A stretch of DNA of 64,000 bases from Hyalella azteca. Taxonomy: Eukaryota > Arthropoda > Malacostraca > Amphipoda > Hyalellidae. The position numbers and the translations under genes were made by a program. Shown piece after piece: positions 12,320 to 24,560 of the stretch (position 1 is the stretch's first letter; each line of letters begins with the position of its first letter). Under the pieces are notes generated by a model, which saw nothing but the letters and a program-made list of their open reading frames with translations, was not told the origin of the DNA and made no database searches. The stretch is taken from assembly GCF_000764305.2 (NCBI RefSeq), contig NW_025941636.1, positions 186,001 through 250,000 on the forward strand, read 5' to 3'.

Positions 12320-14670
12320 AAGTCTGTTGAAAAGTTTAGATTTAGAATAAATAATATAAAGCCGAATACGGAGGCGACAGGGAAGTCGTGGAGTTTCATT
12401 GAAGGAGTGGGAAGCGGTCAGAGAGATGACAGTGCGTGAAATAAAGGTTTCTGTTTTCATTCATAATTTCATTTTTTAATTTTTTGCCACGCGCTGCAGC
12501 ACTCAACTTTCATATTAGTTATTTTTCAATTTGCCCAAAGTGGAAATATAGCGGGCACCTCTCTGCCTGTTCTCACATTTTAAGTGTCAGAAAAGCTTTG
12601 TCTTATTCAGAAAGCCTGTTAATTGCTCAATACACTTAAGAGAAGAATACCATTGCTCGGTTTTGTCACAGGATATATTTTCCTGTCCACCCTTTACTTT
12701 ATATTTCTATGTAGGTGACCTGAGGCTGGTTCGTTAAGAGGTAATGATACGAGGATTAATTGAGAGACAGAGTCACACTTAATAGAATATTATTTGAAGA
12801 TTATATACTGCTTACAGTTTATGGGAATAAAAGCTTATATGTCGGAGCATATACACAACTGTTATCGGCTCACAACTGAAATAGGGATGGGTCGGAGTAT
12901 ATATACGCCTACCGTTCTCTACTCCCGACTCTAGTTGACTTTACTATGCTTATGACGTGGATAAGAGTAATGGCTTACATACGGCTGCTCTCGCACAAGA
13001 CTGAAGCTCCTGCTTCAAGACAAAACTTGTATATTTTGCGTTATATGGCGTCACAAGGCCTAAAGCTACTACCGCGATAAACAACGAAAGGCTAACACAA
13101 TGAAGTGTAATGAACAGTTCGCAATAAAGGAAATATTTCAAATAGGAAGTTAATAAGATGCGGTAGTTTTTTGGGAACCTATTTAAGTCGAATATAAATT
13201 GACAATATTCTCATCTGACATCGACAACAGGCATAATTTAATTACAATCAAATCCTCTATAAAAATGTGCGTGATAAACATAGAATCTATATTCTGCTAG
13301 TCGTATGTACATCAGCGGTCTAAATGATGCATATTATTTGACTAATACATCAGAAATTAAATTCATCGCAGAAAAATTAAATTCCATTCGAGCCTCTCCA
13401 ATAAATATTTTAGATTGGAATATTATGCTCATGAATGTAGGGATTCATGTCGACAATCATCACATGTTGAATGTTGAGCATCAAGGATACGCGGGATCTT
13501 TTTGTGAGTGCGGCCGTCATTTGGGAGGCTGAGACCTCAACAAAGAAGACGAAGCTTGTTGCGCTCGAATGACTGTGATGGTAATCGGAAATTTGAGTCG
13601 TTCGTTTGAGGCGAACCGCGTGCAAAAGACAGATCAAGAGCTGCGGCTCACGATTTTCCAGACTATGAGAGCGTTCACCGAAACGAGGGCTTTCGGGGAG
13701 TGGGAATCGAGAGTCTCGTTAGCAGTATATCAGCTGCTGATAAAAATGAGATTTTCTAGCCAGTTTGGATGATTTACGCGAGAAATTACATTACTCAGGT
13801 CACTGAGTAATGTTTATAAACTTTTGAACTATGGGCTGGCTTGTAAATTTTATCCAGTAGCCGACAAAACAGATGAATAACGAGTTTCGATAGCACAAAT
13901 TTGCATGTCATTGTCAACAGCAAGATTTCGTCGACATCTCGCCTTGGAAAAATTAAATATTCTTCAAATTGAGTGCGAAAAATAAATCCAAGTCATGCAT
14001 GTAAAGAAAATATTAAATAACATAATTCTTTAGTTCCATAGCAGGATCCCTTAATTGATGGGTGATTTCAGAGGCCTGCTTGGAGTCCAACGTCACCCAG
14101 AACTGGAGGCTATATGGAGCAGGCAGATCAGGGGGTCGAATTGAGTCAATTCATAATCCATCAGGCAAATGAGAATCAATCTTTTTCAATCTGTTCAATC
14201 TGTTCAATAATTTATTTCAATATGTGTGTGGGTCAATCTATTTCACTCTATAGTTGTCTAGTAGTTTACTTCGATTGAATATTTTCTTGGTCATTTTTGA
14301 GAACTGCAAAAATAATAAAGTATACGAAGTAAAGCCGTCTCACAATTAATCGAGTGCTTAATAACTTATAATCAACAGCATGCGATTTTTTGTATTTCAG
14401 GCATTAATATTGCAGCAGGAATAAAACTGGACTGCATGTTGGATGTACTTGAATTTCGTCGCGCAATGAGATGTGTGACGTGATAGATGTTTGACCCTTG
14501 CTTTCGACGTGTTTCACATCTTTGTTTTGACTGATTAAACCTAAAAATGAGCTTTTTGGATGTAGTAATTTTCTTTTCAATTATCAAGGTATCGGAATTT
14601 TCAACGATCACGTTCATAATAATATAGTACGGTTAAAAAAATGAAAATAATCGATCAGTCAGTTCATTTA
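12320..14670. other. Stretch without a supported gene
   Basis: AT-rich. Short ORFs only (for example 13305-13532 plus and 13410-13637 minus overlapping each other), none recognisable. Confidence 0.5.
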
Positions 14671-14671
14671 C

Positions 14672-14829
14672 TTGAACATCATGACTAAACTTCACCTAGA
14701 AAAGTACTTGAAACACTAAATGTCTAATATTTTTACAAGCTAATTTTATTTATATACCTGAACAGCATGACTAAACTTCACCTGTAAAAGTATTTGAAAT
14801 ACTAAATGTCTAATATTTTTACAAGCTTC
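14672..14829. repeat. 86-bp tandem duplication
   Basis: CATGACTAAACTTCACCT starts at 14680 and again at 14766. Both copies end in TGTCTAATATTTTTACAAGC. Two copies with few differences indicate a fairly recent duplication. Confidence 0.9.
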
Positions 14830-17725
14830 TCACTCAACGCTGCGAATATCAAATACTTTACACCACACAATATGAAGTGCGCTTTAAAATACTCAGAATA
14901 AAATTAAATACTCTTTTTAAAGGTTTCTAAGGAAGAAACATCGAATAATTTTTTAGAGCAGAATTTTATATATTTATATATTTTATTTATATTTTATATT
15001 TTTATATATTTTGTTGGCTTTAAGCCAACATTCATAGATGAATTTTAGATGCTGATCTGTGAAATAGATGCTGATCTGTGAAAAAGTATTATTTGTATCG
15101 CAAGAAATTCGTCGTCAGCCTTCTGATCCTCTATGACGCCCTGTAAAAATTCAGATAATTTTCCAGCAAGAGTCTCCTAAATATTATCAAAGTTAGCGGT
15201 TTTTCTCCACAAGGGTAGACTTTTAATATTGAGGTACAATGAGTCGCTGGACTTGCTTATAAAAGTCCTGGGGGGACATCCCGCAAATGTTTCAACGGCG
15301 GACTTTTTGAACTTCGCCGTTGTGAGAAAATTATTTTTAGGGTCACGGAAAAATGGCTCTTATACAGGCCCTGCTACGTGAAACATCAAAATTTGACTCA
15401 ACCACAGTTTATGGATTAAATTGTATTTCAATTGTTGCTCATATAAAAAATTGTATAATACACATTCATACATTTTATGTGGCAATGCATCATCAAAAAA
15501 GCTAAGAGTTATACGTTCGAGAGAACTCCTCAACCTCATTAATAATAAAAATTTACGTTTTACGTTTCAATACTGAAATAATGCACGTTTCTTCAATAAA
15601 TCTACTTATAAAACGTCATTTGAATATCGGTTTATATTTTCTTACAGCAGAAGATTCATTTTAGAAATTACAAGTGATTCAGCAACGAAATTATATATTC
15701 ATTCTGGCTTAAAATTTCTGGTCTTCTGTACCTGGCTCATTGCAGAAAAAATTAGTTTGGGTAAAAATGTGTACACAATATCCGAGTTTTGCTTCCCCAA
15801 CTTATTTTGAAGCAAAGTTACGACGCCATTTATATATGTATGTTGTCTCGCCTCAGTTTAGTTTCACTCTTATATATCTTGTTAATTTTGGACCGCAGGA
15901 TTACTGAACAAATTCATGGCAGGAAAATTTGCAAATAAACGCTCGAATTTTCGCCCCCAAAAGTGTTATAATCAAAAATTTGAAAATTAAAATGCAAATT
16001 TGCAACATATATTCAGGAATGATGGAATGCGTCACGTAAAGTTGAATATATTTCAGTGGACCACATGCGAGTGGCTGTCAGATTAATAAATTGATCAGAT
16101 AACATTCAAAATCCGAGGAATTTCAGCTTTTGGTAGGAATAACTTTGGGAATCGAATGATGTTATCTCAAATAATTTTTAACTCTAAAAGAGATCATGAT
16201 TATAATCCTCAATTCAAGTGCTACAGACGAGGCGAATTATTTAGTCCAAAAATTTCATTACTTAGTCAAATAAAAAAGGTTCTCCGTAATCTCTTTTTGA
16301 AGTTCCTCGCATTGGAGAAGTTGTGTGAATGCAAAAATAATGAAATTTTTGCATTGAGTTTCATTTAAAGCCTTAGACAACCAAAAGCAGACGGATTCTC
16401 ACTGCTAGCATTTTCGGCTTTCACCCTCAGCTCGCTATCTATCTTTGCCATCGGTGAGCTTTGAAAGGATTCCGTGAACTCTAAACTGGATGACGTGCCT
16501 TTACTTCTAGGTGGCTGGATTACTAGATAGTTTCTGGCCTGTGAAGAACGCACTATTTCACTCAGAAGTTGTTTCAAAGTAAGAGAAAAATCACATTTGT
16601 TGATGATTTTAGTTAAAACGGTGGTTAACGCTAGAAGTGTTGAAATTAAGTATCAGACATTTTTCTGCCTTTTCCAATTTTAGTTAATATTAATCACCAC
16701 CAAGTAGAAGAAATACCTAACAAAATAGTCTAAGCAAATAAAAAGTTGAAGCTGCATAAATATATCAAATGAACTGTATTCCAAATTATCAATCGGTTTC
16801 AGTAAAAATATTTTTTACGTAGGATTTTCTGTCAGCTTGAAACAACAATAAATGTACAGAAAAAATTTCGCTTTATCTTTTACCGATTTTCCAAAGCATA
16901 ATCCTATATCGTTCCACTATCCTAAGAACTATCGACGAAAAAACTAATGGCGATTGAGTGTAAACAATCCATATTTTCGTAGAGAAAAGAATTGCTGGCT
17001 CGAGGATCTTCAATTCCTTGCCGTCCGGACGACTATCTAAACAAGTTTCTGATATTGCGCCGCCTCGGCCATCACGGTAATATTTTGCGACATCAAACCT
17101 GCGGTCTCAGCGGCAACGCTGAAAACATGGCGTTCACAGCGCGGTCGTTGTGAACACAAAGCTTATTATTCGCACCGAACACATTGCATGAGAACGTTTC
17201 ATGATGATTATTTTCACTATGGTTGGTAAAATGAAATTTCCTGTAATTTATCAATGTTCTATAAGCTCTCGATTGCATTTAACTGCGTGAGAACTCAAAT
17301 CAGTAAGCCTTCCCAAGGCCAAAACAGGTTCGTTTCTCCAGTCCCGACCCTCGCTGAGGGCTTAAATCTCCAGTCAGGATTGCTGGCCAATCTTTTCCAG
17401 ATAAACAAGATGGAGGTTGATGGCCCAACTAAAAAACCGGCGTTAGAATTGAAGAAGAAGTGCGGAGATAGAGATGAAGATAGTTGCACGTACGCAGGGA
17501 ATACTCGAGGTTAAGCTCAAAACACTTGAGAAGACTCCGATGATTTGGTTTGAATAATCTTAAATAAATTGAAAAATACAAGGAATGATGGAAAAAATGA
17601 AGTGGGCTTCAAAGATTGCGTCGAGCTTTGAAACAAAATTGTTTAAATTCTGGGCTTGCGTGTATTTTCGAAAATGACTTATATTTTCCGTGGACGCTGA
17701 AGTAGCCATAAGAGGAGGCAATAGT
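14830..17725. other. Stretch without a supported gene
   Basis: Very AT-rich, with a TATATTTTATATTT low-complexity run at 14965-15010 and a short direct duplication of GATGCTGATCTGTGAAA at 15049-15085. The ORFs at 16365-16577 (minus) and 17254-17514 (plus) are hydrophilic and not obviously random, but match nothing I know. Confidence 0.45.
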
Positions 17726-17889
17726 AAAAAATATAACTCAGTACTCACTGTAGTGAGTGACAGAGAGCGCATTTTCTCGTCGACGAAAACGTGAAGTCAC
17801 GGACGGACAGACAGACAGACGAACGGACAGACGGATATGGCGAGCACAATAGCGCATTTTTTCAATAAATGAGAAAATGCGCTAAAAAT
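17726..17889 (-). mobile_element. GACA-core element, copy 1
   Basis: A non-autonomous element of about 165 bp. Read on the plus strand it has ATAACTCAGTACTCACTG, then AGCGCATTTTCTCGTCGACG, a GGACAGACAGAC-type core, GGCGAGCACAATAGCGCATT, and finally GAGAAAATGCGCTAAAAA. The AGCGCATTTTCTC and GAGAAAATGCGCT blocks flank the core as inverted repeats. Four further copies occur in the window in both orientations. It has no coding capacity. Confidence 0.9.
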
Positions 17890-18123
17890 GGCTTATTTAA
17901 ATGAGGAGAATTGTGTGGATGCAAATCCATTCAGTGAAAGAGTTTGGCTATAAATTTAGAAGGATCAATAATTGTTCTATTAAATAAATCATTAATCCTT
18001 TGCACTCAAGAACTGCATACTTAACACTTATAAAATAATGACATCGAATTCATAATGCGGTTTTGAGTAACTCTGAGGACTTCTCGGTGGTCATATGCTC
18101 ACCGGCTTTGTGGCGTTTTTCAT

Positions 18124-18420
18124 GTTGGCTTGCTGTGTTAATATTCGTGATACTAAGTTGGCTTACTGCGTTAATATTCGTGATACTAAGTTGGCTTACT
18201 GTGTTAATATTCGTGATACTAAGTTGGCTTGCTGCGTTAATATTCGTGATACTAAGTTGGCTTACTGCGTTAATATTCGTGATACTAAGTTGGCTTATTG
18301 CGTTAATATTCGTGATACTAAGTTGGCTTGCATCGTTAATATTCGTGATGCTAAGTTGGCTTGCATCGTTAATATTCGTGATACTAAGTTGGCTTGCTGC
18401 GTTAATATTGGTGATAATCA
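18124..18420. repeat. 33-bp minisatellite, 9 copies
   Basis: GTTGGCTT starts at 18124 and recurs every 33 bp to 18388, with GTTAATATTCGTGATACTAA in each unit. The period is a multiple of three, so two plus frames and one minus frame stay open for about 110-125 codons with 11-residue repeats. There is no initiation context or flanking coding sequence, so I do not call a gene. Confidence 0.95.
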
Positions 18421-18571
18421 TTAATAATATTAATGATTAATTTTAATCCTAAACGAAGGAATAACGAGTGATACACTCTGAGAAATTAGCGACACTTTTT
18501 CCAAATAGCAATGTACCTTCTGTCATTATGCGGGTCATTCTGACTCACTTTCTCCAGGAAAAGGCCGTAAT

Positions 18572-18780
18572 AGTGCTACGAGCAGGAAGTGTGCCAATAT
18601 TTGTACAATCTGACCCATTCATATTTTGAGTGTAGGTTTCGTGTGCCTGCTTATTCGCCCCGTTGGTGCAGAGCAACGGGGCCACAATATCCCTGCAATG
18701 AAAAGTTGCAGACACACACACAGAAAAATAAATGGGTCAAATTGTACAAATAATGACGCACTTTCTTGTCCATAGCACGA
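18572..18780. repeat. Imperfect inverted-repeat element with central hairpin
   Basis: The left arm (about 18572-18625, containing ATTTGTACAATCTGACCCAT) pairs with the right arm (about 18725-18778, containing ATGGGTCAAATTGTACAAAT) through most of its length. At the centre CCCCGTTG (18658-18665) and CAACGGGG (18674-18681) form a perfect 8-bp hairpin. The left part is also recognisable at about 50130-50200, so this is a dispersed MITE-like family. Confidence 0.7.
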
Positions 18781-20217
18781 GCAGAGAGCGGAATAAAAGA
18801 CAACGTCTCACTCATTAATGTTAGTGTAGCTTACGCAGCCAGGTAAGCAGGTCGAATGATGCAAGACAACCGCTACAAAATTTCCGCTTGTGAACTGGGC
18901 ACTGGCTATCGTGTTGCATTTAAATCATGACTTTGAAACTCGAGACAGCAGCGAGGCAACATTTCCTGTCCTGGTCTCAGCAACGATTTAAGTGGAAGTG
19001 TGGAGAAATGGGCAATCAGACGGCAAGTATCAGTAATGATTATTAAAGTAGGCAGGATGAAAATAATTATTAGAAGTTATATAACGAATTGAATTAACAC
19101 TTTCAGCGAATCTGTGTTCTGCGAGAAATCAAGGATACCTACAACCACCTGTTTGAACTTGAACCCACATAGAGGAAACAATTTTAGATAACCGTTAATA
19201 GATATAATTATAACTAAGATAAGCAAGACAAATATACAGAACGAATATGCTTACGAACTGTAATCACAATGATTTAATAACGTTTTAATAAAGAACATAA
19301 GTCTTTTAATGAACGTCTATTGTTAAGGGCGTTGCCAATGTCTTTACATTTTGCAAGCTCGACTTCCTGGTAAGGCTCCCTTGGTTTACTCCATGAAAAA
19401 AATGTCAGAAACTTGATCGAGATAAACTTAGCTCTCGGCTCAAGTTACTTCAGGTAATGCTGCCAGAACTTGTCCAGACAAATCTTTCGAGCGTAAAATT
19501 CCTACAGAAGTCGACAGCAGATTCGCGGCAAACAACAAGTTATCCTTCACTACTTCTGTAGGGAGAGTAAGTTCTGTCGAGACCAAGAAGATGACCAAGA
19601 AGATCTCCAAGAGAAGATGATTTGTACGCAGTTGTGATGAGCGATGTCGGCGATGTAGCCATCACAACTGGACTGATTTTGTAACAACACAAAGTTACGT
19701 AAAACACGCCGCGCTGTGTGATTGTGTTTAATGACGCTCGCACCGAAAGAAATCGAGCAAGGCTTTAGAGGTTTAACGCGTATCAGCCGTTATAAGATAA
19801 AGATATCCGTTGAATTATCTTTATCTTAAATTTGGATTAAAGTCGAACTTATTTTGTCGTCTTTTAACACAAATATTAACTTACGTAGCCACTAAGTGTT
19901 GAAATTAGTTTGAAATATATAAAAAAAATACTCCATTGATCGGCGTTAACGGACAAAATAATTAGCTAAACAGGTGCTGTTTTTTGTTCTCAGTGTCAAT
20001 TTACGCCTAGGATCGCATTATTGTAATTCAATCTAACAATCCTTATTCCGTCTATACTGATACTGCGAACTATACTAGTAAAATTTAATTTTGGTCCAAT
20101 ATTGGAAAAATTTTCCGTTAAGAATTTTGTTGAATTTAGGCGTTTAAATTTCAGCGCAAAAAATATATCTGGATAAAGTATCGACGACGACCGCTCAGTC
20201 AGCTTGCCGTCGATAAA
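18781..20217. other. Stretch without a supported gene
   Basis: AT-rich with short ORFs only. No repeat shared with other parts of the window was seen. Confidence 0.5.
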
Positions 20218-20484
20218 CCCGACCTATAACTCCTCTATAACCTAGCGTCCCCGACCTATAACTCTTTTATAACCTAGCGCCCCCGACCTATAGCTCCTCT
20301 ATAACCGAGCCTCCCTGACCTATAACTCCTTTATAACCTAGCGTCCCCGACCTATAACTCCTTTACAACCTAGCGTCCCCGACCTATAACTTCTCTATAA
20401 CCATATAACCTAGCGTCCCCGACCTATAACTCCTTTATAACCTAGCGTCACCGACCTATTACTCCTTTATAACCTAACGTCTCA
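20218..20484. repeat. 32-bp minisatellite, about 8 copies
   Basis: CCCGACCTATAACTCCT recurs with a 32-bp period (first two units at 20218 and 20250). Each unit ends in TATAACCTAGCGTC. One unit carries a short internal duplication of CATATAACCTAG. Confidence 0.95.
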
Positions 20485-22078
20485 CACAGCCATCGATAAC
20501 GCCGAGCTACTGAGCAGCTGTGGGTCTAAGTCGAAGCGAGTTGGTGATAACATGCGCGATATTCCGTCATGCAAGGAGTTTCATTTCCCCTGGCGAAGGC
20601 AAGTTGGCAGATATTCACAATAATGCGATAATTTGGCACTTTCGGTGAGAATGCTGCGGTGAAAATACGGTGAAACGTGACAAAATATAAGAATACATGG
20701 AGACGTGCATGGAGTCCGTGCATGGAGTCCGTGCATGGAGACGTGCAGAATGGCGGTGAAATCATTTAATTTATATTTTACAAGTTAGGCAACCCATGCT
20801 TCGTTCGAAACCAGTTTACGCATATTTTTTGAAAGTGATGTAGTTTTTAGTTAGAAAATTTAACTTTGAAGAGCAGGAGTCTCCATTGGAAAAGCCTGAG
20901 TAATGGTTTCTTCGACTAGCCAATGCGATAGTGAAAGACGAGGTTGAGTTCAGGGAAAATTCTACGCCTTACTTCCTCATAATTTTAATAAGGTTAATTC
21001 ACATGAGAACTTGTACCTTAAGGGAGAATTCAAGGAAAAAAAAGTATGGCTTGAATATTTTGTTTACCTATTGATATCATTTTGTTATGTTCTCGTAGTT
21101 GCCAGCCTTGTTACTTTTAAAACATGGATGAAGCTCCTCCGCCACTTCAACATTTTCGGCGGGGACAAAGGGATCATCCATTATGGATGATTGGCAAAAT
21201 TACAGCGTCATTTTTGCATATTTTGTTGGCTGATGATCGAAGAGCTTTATACCGTGGACATCAATCATTTGTAAATATTCCTCTCCATCTGATATTTTGG
21301 TCAACGATACATAAGAAGTGCAGCCGCAACTTATTATAGATTAATCCTAATATTTCTGAGCGATAACATTTCAGCAAATTTTTCCTGAGAGATGAGACTT
21401 CAATTCTTGGAATTGAATTTGAATTGAAGTGAGGTTGTATATTTTATATTCAAACAGTAATTTGCCTTAATGCAAATTACATCATAAATTTCAAACCAGT
21501 TTCTTGCTCTAATTTCATAACACACATGGGATGATTATGATAGTTACACTTATTAATATTTGAGTATCTAAATCATTAATACGTTGCGCAGAGCAGAGGC
21601 TGAACTCCCCTGAGAAATAAAGCATGATTATCTCATCATCAAGTTAATTAGCGGAAAATAATTTATTCAAGTAATAACTTTACCTCGACAGACGCAAACG
21701 CTCTAATTATGATCACAAAGTTACATCGCTTGAAACGCAGTAAGTGCAAATTGATTCTCATTTAATATCCTGAAGTTCATACTCATATTCACTTGTTGCT
21801 TGAATAACGTCAATAATAATTGTTTAAAGAAATGGTAGATGTTTTAATTCTAAAATTAGTTTCTGAATTCCTTAAAAATTTTCTCGCGAGTCCTTGCTTT
21901 TGCATCGATTAGAAGCCTTAATGATGAAATGCTGAGTCATTATTTCAGTACAAATGTTCAGTGCAGAAATATAATTTTGTAAATTTTATAAATTTGATTC
22001 AAAATAACGTGAATTCACAGAAGTTAATGAATGACTTTAAATTAGTATAAAAAACAAATTTTCTGGTGGTTTACTTAC
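20485..22078. other. Stretch without a supported gene
   Basis: AT-rich. It contains a 13-bp tandem repeat of GTGCATGGAGTCC (about 4 units, 20697-20746) and no recognisable ORF. Confidence 0.5.
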
Positions 22079-22126
22079 CTTGCGGCCGAGTCACCGCGCT
22101 ACGCCCCCGTGTTCCCAGCAACATAC
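22079..22126 (-). CDS. Candidate 48-nt internal microexon
   Basis: A GC-rich 48-nt block is bounded on the minus strand by an acceptor (TTTGTGCCTGCAG, AG at 22128-22127) and a full-consensus donor (CAAG|GTAAGT, GT at 22078-22077). Two of its three minus frames contain stops. The third is open and reads two leading bases, then MLLGTRGRSAVTRPQ, then one trailing base. The donor proposed for the large exon at 38653 leaves exactly one base, and G plus GT completes a Gly codon and opens this frame. It may be a downstream exon of the 38.6-41.4 kb gene about 16.5 kb away. Splice-like motifs also arise by chance in 64 kb, and no peptide homology is recognised, so this is an inference. Confidence 0.4.
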
Positions 22127-24335
22127 CTGCAGGCACAAATATGATTTTTAATATAGACAATAAAATATCTAATGTAACATGCTGTACAATTAATATATAA
22201 TAAAATATGTAGCTGTCTGAATTTTAGCAGAATAAATTTGGCGAATGACTATTGAATATTTTAATGAATAGGATAAATTATTTCCATTGTGGGGTGGTGG
22301 CCTGAGTGCTTTACGCGAGACCAGGCGGTGCTGAAAATTCAGAGCGAGTGCATAGATGAAAAATTATAAACAGATAAACCAGTGAACTAGCTGAATGTAA
22401 ATTCTGGAGCTATATTTATTAATAGAAAAATATATATACGTAAATAGTGTTTGGCGCGTGATGTTTTGATATTCATTATATGTGTTTATCTGTTTACATG
22501 TTCAACGGTCGGGTGACAAGTTCAACTTCGTATATCGCGCGAGCCATGCTATATCTACATAGATTGGATAGCACATGGCCTCTACCTCCACACCATGGAT
22601 GTCTAATCGATATTTTCAGTTATTGATACTCCTGTTACGATTAGATTACTCATATAGCTTTTGCTCTCAAATAAAATATCTGATTCCTAAGGGATCTCCC
22701 ACAAACTCTCAGCGCAAACTATTCATTGAAATTCACACTGTCAATGGGTTTTCTGCTTCAAATAAAGAGTGATAGTTGGTGCGACATGTGCGCTGACGTT
22801 CAGTCCGAGCATCGCATGCATCCGGCTTTGGCAGGGCAAGCAGGACAAATCTTGGCAACAGGGGCCAGTAATCCCTCGTGCTGCAGCGGGTGGATTTACC
22901 TGCGAAAATGTGAGCTCGGAGACAGCATCGCAATCGTGCAAGCAATGAAAATACATAGAGGTTGTTTCAGCATGCGAATGCCGCGTGCTGACTACATAAT
23001 TTATTACTTATTTACTTGATACCAAATCATTTATTCCTCATTTAATGATGAAGCAACTTACATGAAGTCATTCTATTCTCCGAATGCAAACTAGATTAAA
23101 TTCCAACACTACATTCAGTCGTATTCACGAGCGATATAAATGTCGTAATTATATATAGTCAATCAATTTATGGACGAGTTTTTCTCGTATAATCAACTCA
23201 AACTTGAATTTTGTAGGAAAAATTAGAAAAAGGAACTTACCTAGGAATGAGGTAATCGGAAATGCACGCTGAATTATTGTATCTTATCTTTGACTTCCGA
23301 ATTTTTTTTTGCATATTCTGTAAGTCGAGTCTTCAGCTCGACGCATGGCCGATCTCATTTTAAGGGAACTCGTAATGCTGCGTTCGAGCTTTTTTTTCGG
23401 TGAGCCGCACAAAGCAATTGCGTACTGAATCAATTTGATGAACAATGGCTGACTTTTTAATAGGAAATTCAAGACAAGGACGAAGCATTTTAATCAGAAG
23501 ACTCGTTAATTGGAATGCAGCTTTGCTGTAATCCACTCACAGACTCAAACCTCGGTCCGATTGAACTCGATGGAATCCGCGACTGACATAGCCGGACGCA
23601 TATTGCGTAGATAACTTTTGGTACACCCTTTTGGGTTAAGAAAAAGTCTTCTAATTTGAAATTTTGAAAAGTTTTGAATCAGAACTGCATTCAATGTGCC
23701 TCCATTGGGACAACGCATATTGTTAATAGATTTGAAGAGTTAGACGTGGTTATTTAACCTGTGCTCTAAAATTTTGAGAACTGAAAAAGCAACAAGGGCA
23801 CTAAGGAAAATATCGCGATTTTTCATATGTGCGCAGGTAGAAGCTTGTGTGATTCGAACTTTAATACAAAATTAGAGTAAATTAATCCAAAATCTATGAA
23901 ACTATGAAACTTACACTCGAAGATTAATTAAAGGATATTCAACAAGTTCCAAGAATTTTCTCCCAGAGGACAAGAGAAGTAAAAATTTCCGGCTTCCCTA
24001 CATGCAGTCACACCCAAAATATTGACTAAAGTCCATTTCAGGAGAAGCGTCGACTGTTAAAACGGTCAACTTAATTTGGAATCATTCACACGAAAAGCGC
24101 ACCAAATCACCATAAATGTAAAAAGTGTAACGTATTCTGAAAACGATCTTGAATACAGAACGTTGCCGCAACCTATATAAGCGCCCGATGAGCGAAACAG
24201 AGAGCGGTTTTGTTTACGTAAGTTGCGCGTTATGGGTCGACTTACAAATATCCATTGACTTCTGAAACACAGTTTTAAAAATAATTATATGTTCACTTTC
24301 GATTATGGCTAGTTCTGATGCGCTCAGCTCTGTAA
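22127..24335. other. Stretch without a supported gene
   Basis: Mostly AT-rich, with a GC-richer island at 22780-22930 that carries short ORFs on both strands and a donor-like minus-strand CGCAG|GTAAATCC near 22895. A second AG|GTAAGT lies on the minus strand near 23230. Neither can be assembled with the candidate exon at 22079-22126 in one open frame with confidence. Confidence 0.4.
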
Positions 24336-24560
24336 CGCCAGGTACGCTGCTCATTGTACTCACACGTCACACCAGGTATGCTTACAGTGTGACACATTAG
24401 GTATGACCACTGTACGACACGCCAGGTATGCTCACAATAAGTCACACCAGGTATGCTCACAGTGTGATACATTATGTATGGTCACTGTACGACACACCAG
24501 CCATTGTCACAGTACGACACACTATGCAAGGTATGCTCACTATAAGACTCACCAGATTTG
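24336..24560. repeat. Degenerate minisatellite (CACCAGGTATGCTCACAGTG)
   Basis: Eight or so diverged units of roughly 25-30 bp combine ACACCAGGTATGCTCAC with AGTGTGACAC or TGTACGACAC. The period is irregular, suggesting an old array. Confidence 0.8.

Noticed and set aside
11527..12399. ORFs up to 200 codons in several frames on both strands
   Set aside because: Generated by the 27-bp array and the CTG-rich tract; all frames are open and the peptides are pure low complexity.
18050..18440. ORFs of about 110-125 codons with 11-residue repeats
   Set aside because: The 33-bp array is open in two plus frames and one minus frame; no evidence favours one.
22292..22350. Possible tRNA or tRNA-derived SINE head (GTGGCCTGAGTGC)
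   Set aside because: Resembles an A box only; no matching B box or cloverleaf could be drawn.
23230..23257. 28-nt minus-strand microexon candidate (AATTCAG|CGTG to CCTAG|GTAAGT)
   Set aside because: Its length shifts the frame so that the next candidate exon at 22126 hits a stop; likely chance or an alternative exon at best.
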